Shown here one piece after another: positions 60,792-64,000 of a DNA stretch of 64,000 nucleotides. The notes beneath the pieces are model-generated. The model was not told where the DNA came from. It ran no database searches and was given only the letters and a program-made list of their open reading frames with translations. Source of the DNA: Serratia oryzae (GTDB lineage: Bacteria > Pseudomonadota > Gammaproteobacteria > Enterobacterales > Enterobacteriaceae). Where the stretch lies: the NCBI RefSeq assembly GCF_001976145.1, contig NZ_MOXD01000014.1, forward strand, positions 1-64,000. The letters run 5' to 3'. Both the position numbers and the translations under genes were made by a program. The stretch's first letter is position 1. Each line of letters opens with the position of its first letter.

Positions 60792-61702
60792 AATAACTTT
60801 GCCGCTTTTCTCTTATAGCTGAATCTTATCGCTGGATTGATGAAAAACCCAAGACAACGAGTTTCACGTACTTTTTTACTCAAAGTATCCAACATCACGC
60901 TTTGTTTGATCCAAATTTTCTGTTTTAGTTCAATGTCTAGCCAATGGCATAATACCAAATCATGAAACTTGGGACCAAACAGTGTGTCCATTTTTTCAGT
61001 ACACAAAAACAAATTATGTATTTTTTCTGCTGAGGGTGAATTCGATAGGCTTGAATTTCGCTTTATATAGAGATAATGACTCTCGCGCGAGAATACAATA
61101 TGTTGGGATTGTGTGAGAATTTGTGGGAATACATAAAAATCCTCGTAGCAGGTAAACTCAGGGATCGGATTAGCTTGCAGGAGAGTGCGCTTGATAAATT
61201 GCCCAATCAAATGTGCTTGAAAATCTTTATGGACCAGGAAACGTGTAATCGCCTCATCCCGGGTCAGATATTCTGTTTGCAAACCGTGCCAGTTTTTATC
61301 TGCCTTGGTAAGATCGCGTACCTCATGCAGCTTTGTTAACAATAGGTCGGGCTTATTGTTGCCTAGAAAAGCGTTTATTTCATTCAGAGAACCGTTTTTT
61401 AGCTGGTCGTCACTGTCGAGCATAGTGATGTATTCACCATGACTGTGTGCCACGGCGAAATGACGTACTTTACCAATATTTTTGAATTCTACGCTGAAAT
61501 AACGAGCTTGAGGAAGTGCTTGGGCGAAATCGGCGAGCAGTTCCCCGCTATTATCCGTTGAAGCATCATTCACCAAGAGGATCTCGCACTTCGCGATGCT
61601 TTCACCTAGCGCGTCGAGCAGGCTTTGCAGTGTGTCGCGCAGGTAGTTACCGCTATTGTGTGCAGCAATAATGATGCTGAGCAGAATATTCTGTGTGGGC
61701 AT
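60779..61702 (-). CDS. GT2-family glycosyltransferase (outer core)
   Basis: The 307-residue protein has a GT2 nucleotide-sugar fold in its first 200 residues: SIIIAAHNSGNYLRDTLQSL, LVNDASTDNSGELL and the metal-binding MLDSDDQL. The C-terminal third is helical and basic and may bind the membrane or core acceptor. It starts 1 base before the waaC stop and overlaps waaL. Its donor sugar and linkage cannot be told from sequence. Confidence 0.82.
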   Translation of the reverse strand: MPTQNILLSIIIAAHNSGNYLRDTLQSLLDALGESIAKCEILLVNDASTDNSGELLADFAQALPQARYFSVEFKNIGKVRHFAVAHSHGEYITMLDSDDQLKNGSLNEINAFLGNNKPDLLLTKLHEVRDLTKADKNWHGLQTEYLTRDEAITRFLVHKDFQAHLIGQFIKRTLLQANPIPEFTCYEDFYVFPQILTQSQHIVFSRESHYLYIKRNSSLSNSPSAEKIHNLFLCTEKMDTLFGPKFHDLVLCHWLDIELKQKIWIKQSVMLDTLSKKVRETRCLGFFINPAIRFSYKRKAAKLLWKK

Positions 61703-61703
61703 A

Positions 61704-62687
61704 TTAGCGTATGTCCTCTAGGGTCAGGATAGGGGTTAACTCCCCCATAACCTGTTGTGCGCCGATATCAGCCATGTCGCTTCCTACTTCAGGGCGGCAG
61801 ACATGCTGATTCCGCCCATACCCCCCAATCAACCCCGGGTCGGTTGGGCCGAACAGCGTAATATTCGGGCGATCCAGCGCGGCGGTCAGATGACTGAGCC
61901 CAGTATCCACCGACACCACGCCTTTTGCACCGGCCAGCACTTCGGCCACCTGCTGTAAGCTGAGTTTTGGCAGTACTTCAACATGTTCAAACCCTTCCGC
62001 CAACCGTAAAGCGCGCTGATGCTCATGCGCAGCTCCCCATGGCAGTTTGATCTTCAGCCCGGTAGCGGCGACCAACTCAATCAGTTCGCGCCAGTTTGCT
62101 TCCGGCCAGTGTTTTTCATCACGCGTGGTGGCATGCAGGAAAACCAGATATTGCCCGGCATCCGCAGGCGGCTGGCTGAGAAAGCGGGCAGCAATGGCGT
62201 AGTCACCGGTGTTTTGTGGTTTTTCATAGCCCAGGCTTTTGGCGAACAGCTCACGGATACGTTCTACCGCATGCTGCTGCTTATCTATCTGGTGACGATG
62301 ATTATAGAACCAACTGGCAAATGGCTCACGGGCGCTTTTGCAGTCTGGGCCGTGCTTGCTGCCGCGGGCAATGCGGGTTACCAGCGCCGCGCTTTTCATC
62401 AAACCCTGAGCATCGATCACGATGTCATAGTTGCGTTCTTGCACCTGGCGTTTGAAATCGCAACGCTGCTGACGGGCTTCGGGGCCGAACCAGTTTTTGC
62501 GCCAGCGGCGAATGGCCACCGGAATTACGCGATCCACCGCCGGATGCCAGGTGGGGATCTGGCTGAACCCTTCTTCCACCACCCAGTCAAAACGGATGCC
62601 GGGGATGGCATGCATCGCATCGGTCAAGGCGGGCAGCGTATGAAGCACGTCCCCCATGGATGAGGTTTTGACGATCAGAACCTGCAT
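61704..62687 (-). CDS. waaC: WaaC, heptosyltransferase I
   Basis: WaaC adds the first L,D-heptose to Kdo2-lipid A. The 327-residue GT9 enzyme begins MQVLIVKTSSMGDVLHTLPALTDA and carries FLHATTRDEKHWPEANW and the donor-binding SVDTGLSHLTAALDRPNITLFGPT. It lies 2 bases after waaF in the hldD-waaF-waaC operon. Confidence 0.96.
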   Translation of the reverse strand: MQVLIVKTSSMGDVLHTLPALTDAMHAIPGIRFDWVVEEGFSQIPTWHPAVDRVIPVAIRRWRKNWFGPEARQQRCDFKRQVQERNYDIVIDAQGLMKSAALVTRIARGSKHGPDCKSAREPFASWFYNHRHQIDKQQHAVERIRELFAKSLGYEKPQNTGDYAIAARFLSQPPADAGQYLVFLHATTRDEKHWPEANWRELIELVAATGLKIKLPWGAAHEHQRALRLAEGFEHVEVLPKLSLQQVAEVLAGAKGVVSVDTGLSHLTAALDRPNITLFGPTDPGLIGGYGRNQHVCRPEVGSDMADIGAQQVMGELTPILTLEDIR

Positions 62688-62689
62688 AA

Positions 62690-63736
62690 TTATTCCTCGC
62701 TGGCGGCAAGTAACGGCGTCAGCGCGTCTAACACCTGCTGTGGTTGAATGTCGATCAGGCTCTGGTGATAGCCCTGATCGGCATCACCCTTACGGACTTT
62801 ATGATAGCCGCTGATCAGGCGGATGACTTTTGCCTTGTTGGACAGCGGCGGCGTGAAGTCTGGGCTGCTTGGGCCATACAAAGCTATCAATGGTTTGTTC
62901 AACGCTGCGGCAACGTGCATCAATCCCGAATCATTGCTGACTACTGCCTGGCAGGCAGCCAGCAGAATGACCGCCTGTTCTAACTGGGTTGCCCCGGCCA
63001 GATTGCGGCAGAAATCCCGCGCCTCTTCGGCCAGTGCGGCGCGGATCTGCTCACCGGCTTCATGATCTTTGGCCGAACCAAACAGGGCGATCTGATAGCC
63101 TTGGTCGATAAGCTGTTGTGCCAGCGCGGCGTAATGGTAGTGCGGCCAGCGTTTTGCCGGGCCAAATTCCGCCCCGGGGCAAAAACCGATAATCGGCCGG
63201 TGATCGCTGAGGTTAAAGGCGGAGGTGGTTTCGGCAATCTCTTCGTCACTCACCTGCAGTTGCGGCCACAGCAGCGGCTGTGGTAAGTCTGCGGCCCGCT
63301 GCACCTGCTGTTTGTCATAGGCCAGTGCAACATAGCGTTGCACCATCAGCGGGAAGGCGGCTTTATCCAACACACGGATGTCGTTGAGCAGGCAATAGCG
63401 CATTTCCCCGCGCCAGCCGGTGCGCTGCGGCACGTTGGCGAAGAATGGCACCAGGGCAGATTTAAATGAATTGGGCAACACGTAGGCGCGATCATACCCT
63501 TTGGCGCGCAGGCTGTGCCCCAAACGGCGGCGCTCGCCCAGCCCTAATTTACCGTGGCCCAGCGGCATCGCCAGCGCCTGGTTGACTTCCGGCATACGCG
63601 CCAGCAATGGGCGGCACCAGGCGGGTGCCATCACATCGATGTCCGCTGACGGATATTCGGCCTTCAGGGTGCGGTAGAGACTTTGCGACATCATCATATC
63701 GCCAACCCACGAAGGGCCGATCACCAGTATTTTCAT
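62690..63736 (-). CDS. waaF: WaaF, heptosyltransferase II
   Basis: WaaF adds heptose II to heptose I of the inner core. The 348-residue GT9 enzyme starts MKILVIGPSWVGDMMMSQSLYRTLK, and it has GFCPGAEFGPAKRWPHYHYA and SNDSGLMHVAAALNKPLIALYGPSSP. It is preceded by hldD (22-base gap) and followed by waaC. Confidence 0.97.
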   Translation of the reverse strand: MKILVIGPSWVGDMMMSQSLYRTLKAEYPSADIDVMAPAWCRPLLARMPEVNQALAMPLGHGKLGLGERRRLGHSLRAKGYDRAYVLPNSFKSALVPFFANVPQRTGWRGEMRYCLLNDIRVLDKAAFPLMVQRYVALAYDKQQVQRAADLPQPLLWPQLQVSDEEIAETTSAFNLSDHRPIIGFCPGAEFGPAKRWPHYHYAALAQQLIDQGYQIALFGSAKDHEAGEQIRAALAEEARDFCRNLAGATQLEQAVILLAACQAVVSNDSGLMHVAAALNKPLIALYGPSSPDFTPPLSNKAKVIRLISGYHKVRKGDADQGYHQSLIDIQPQQVLDALTPLLAASEE

Positions 63737-63758
63737 ACCCTTTACAGGTTCCTTCCGC

Positions 63759-64000
63759 TTAAGCGGTGCGATTCAACCAGGCCATATATTCTTTGACGCC
63801 TTCGGCGACCGTTTTAAACGGCGCACTGTAACCCGCCGCACGCAGTTTGGTCTGATCGGCCTGGGTATATGCCTGGTAGCGGCCTTTCAGTTTTTCAGGG
63901 AATTCAATGTATTCCACCGCACCGGTCTGGTGGTATTCCACCACCGCATCGGCCACCGCCTGGAAGGTTTCTGCCCGGCCGGTGCCACAGTTGAAGATGC
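63759..64000 (-). CDS. hldD: HldD, ADP-L-glycero-D-manno-heptose 6-epimerase, C-terminal part
   Basis: The minus-strand frame runs open off the window edge. It encodes the last 80 residues, from [19 protein letters not shown] to [14 protein letters not shown], closely matching the E. coli HldD C-terminus. HldD makes the heptose donor used by WaaC and WaaF. The N-terminal NAD-binding three quarters lie outside the window. Confidence 0.95.
   Translation of the reverse strand, partial: IFNCGTGRAETFQAVADAVVEYHQTGAVEYIEFPEKLKGRYQAYTQADQTKLRAAGYSAPFKTVAEGVKEYMAWLNRTA

Overview
The window is a stretch of Enterobacterales chromosome. Gene content and order (mobBA-yihD-srkA-dsbA-polA-spf-engB-csrC-yihI-hemN-glnGLA-typA, the gmk-rpoZ-spoT-trmH-recG operon, yicC/rph-pyrE-slmA-dut-coaBC-radC-rpmBG-mutM-coaD, then an LPS core cluster) follow E. 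coli blocks, but the joins differ. A waaE/wabH/wabG/waaQ/wabN-type core locus, full-length ERIC repeats and a MurNAc cassette beside yicG point to Serratia or a close Yersiniaceae relative. No phage, integrase, transposase, CRISPR array or tRNA was seen.

Layout. 1-113: end of a 5S rRNA gene and its terminator, facing mobA-mobB. 1.4-8.0 kb: yihD, srkA-dsbA, yihG, polA and the Spot 42 RNA. 8.2-12.1 kb: engB, a long CsrC-type RNA with 20 GGA motifs, an ERIC, yihI, an unannotated 58-codon membrane ORF, hemN and the small protein YshB. 12.2-16.7 kb: glnG, glnL and glnA with a sigma-54 promoter and NtrC boxes at the spacing known from E. coli. 16.7-21.9 kb: typA, yihX, yihY-dtd and fabY, with two more ERICs. 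22-35.2 kb: yicH, xanP, gltS, the recG-to-gmk operon, ligB and yicG.

35.4-41.3 kb is an accessory insert between yicG and yicC. It holds a DUF3574 lipoprotein, a NupC-family transporter, the MurNAc uptake and cleavage genes murP-murQ with their divergent RpiR-type regulator, and an unrecognised small ORF that may carry two compensating frameshifts. 41.7-49.6 kb returns to housekeeping genes. 49.6-64.0 kb is the LPS core locus: waaE, waaA, an orphan GT9 gene, wabH-wabG-waaQ, a plus-strand block (wabN, GT9, GT4) and waaL-GT2-waaC-waaF-hldD. Its centre is visibly AT-rich and changes strand several times, as expected for a variable outer-core region.

The observations most worth checking are an in-frame tandem duplication of the mature N-terminus of DsbA that copies the signal-peptidase site, a LigB ligase that looks like an exported cysteine-paired protein, a 92-bp inverted-repeat element in the rpmBG leader, the two small proteins around hemN, and the broken-looking ORF near 41.1 kb.
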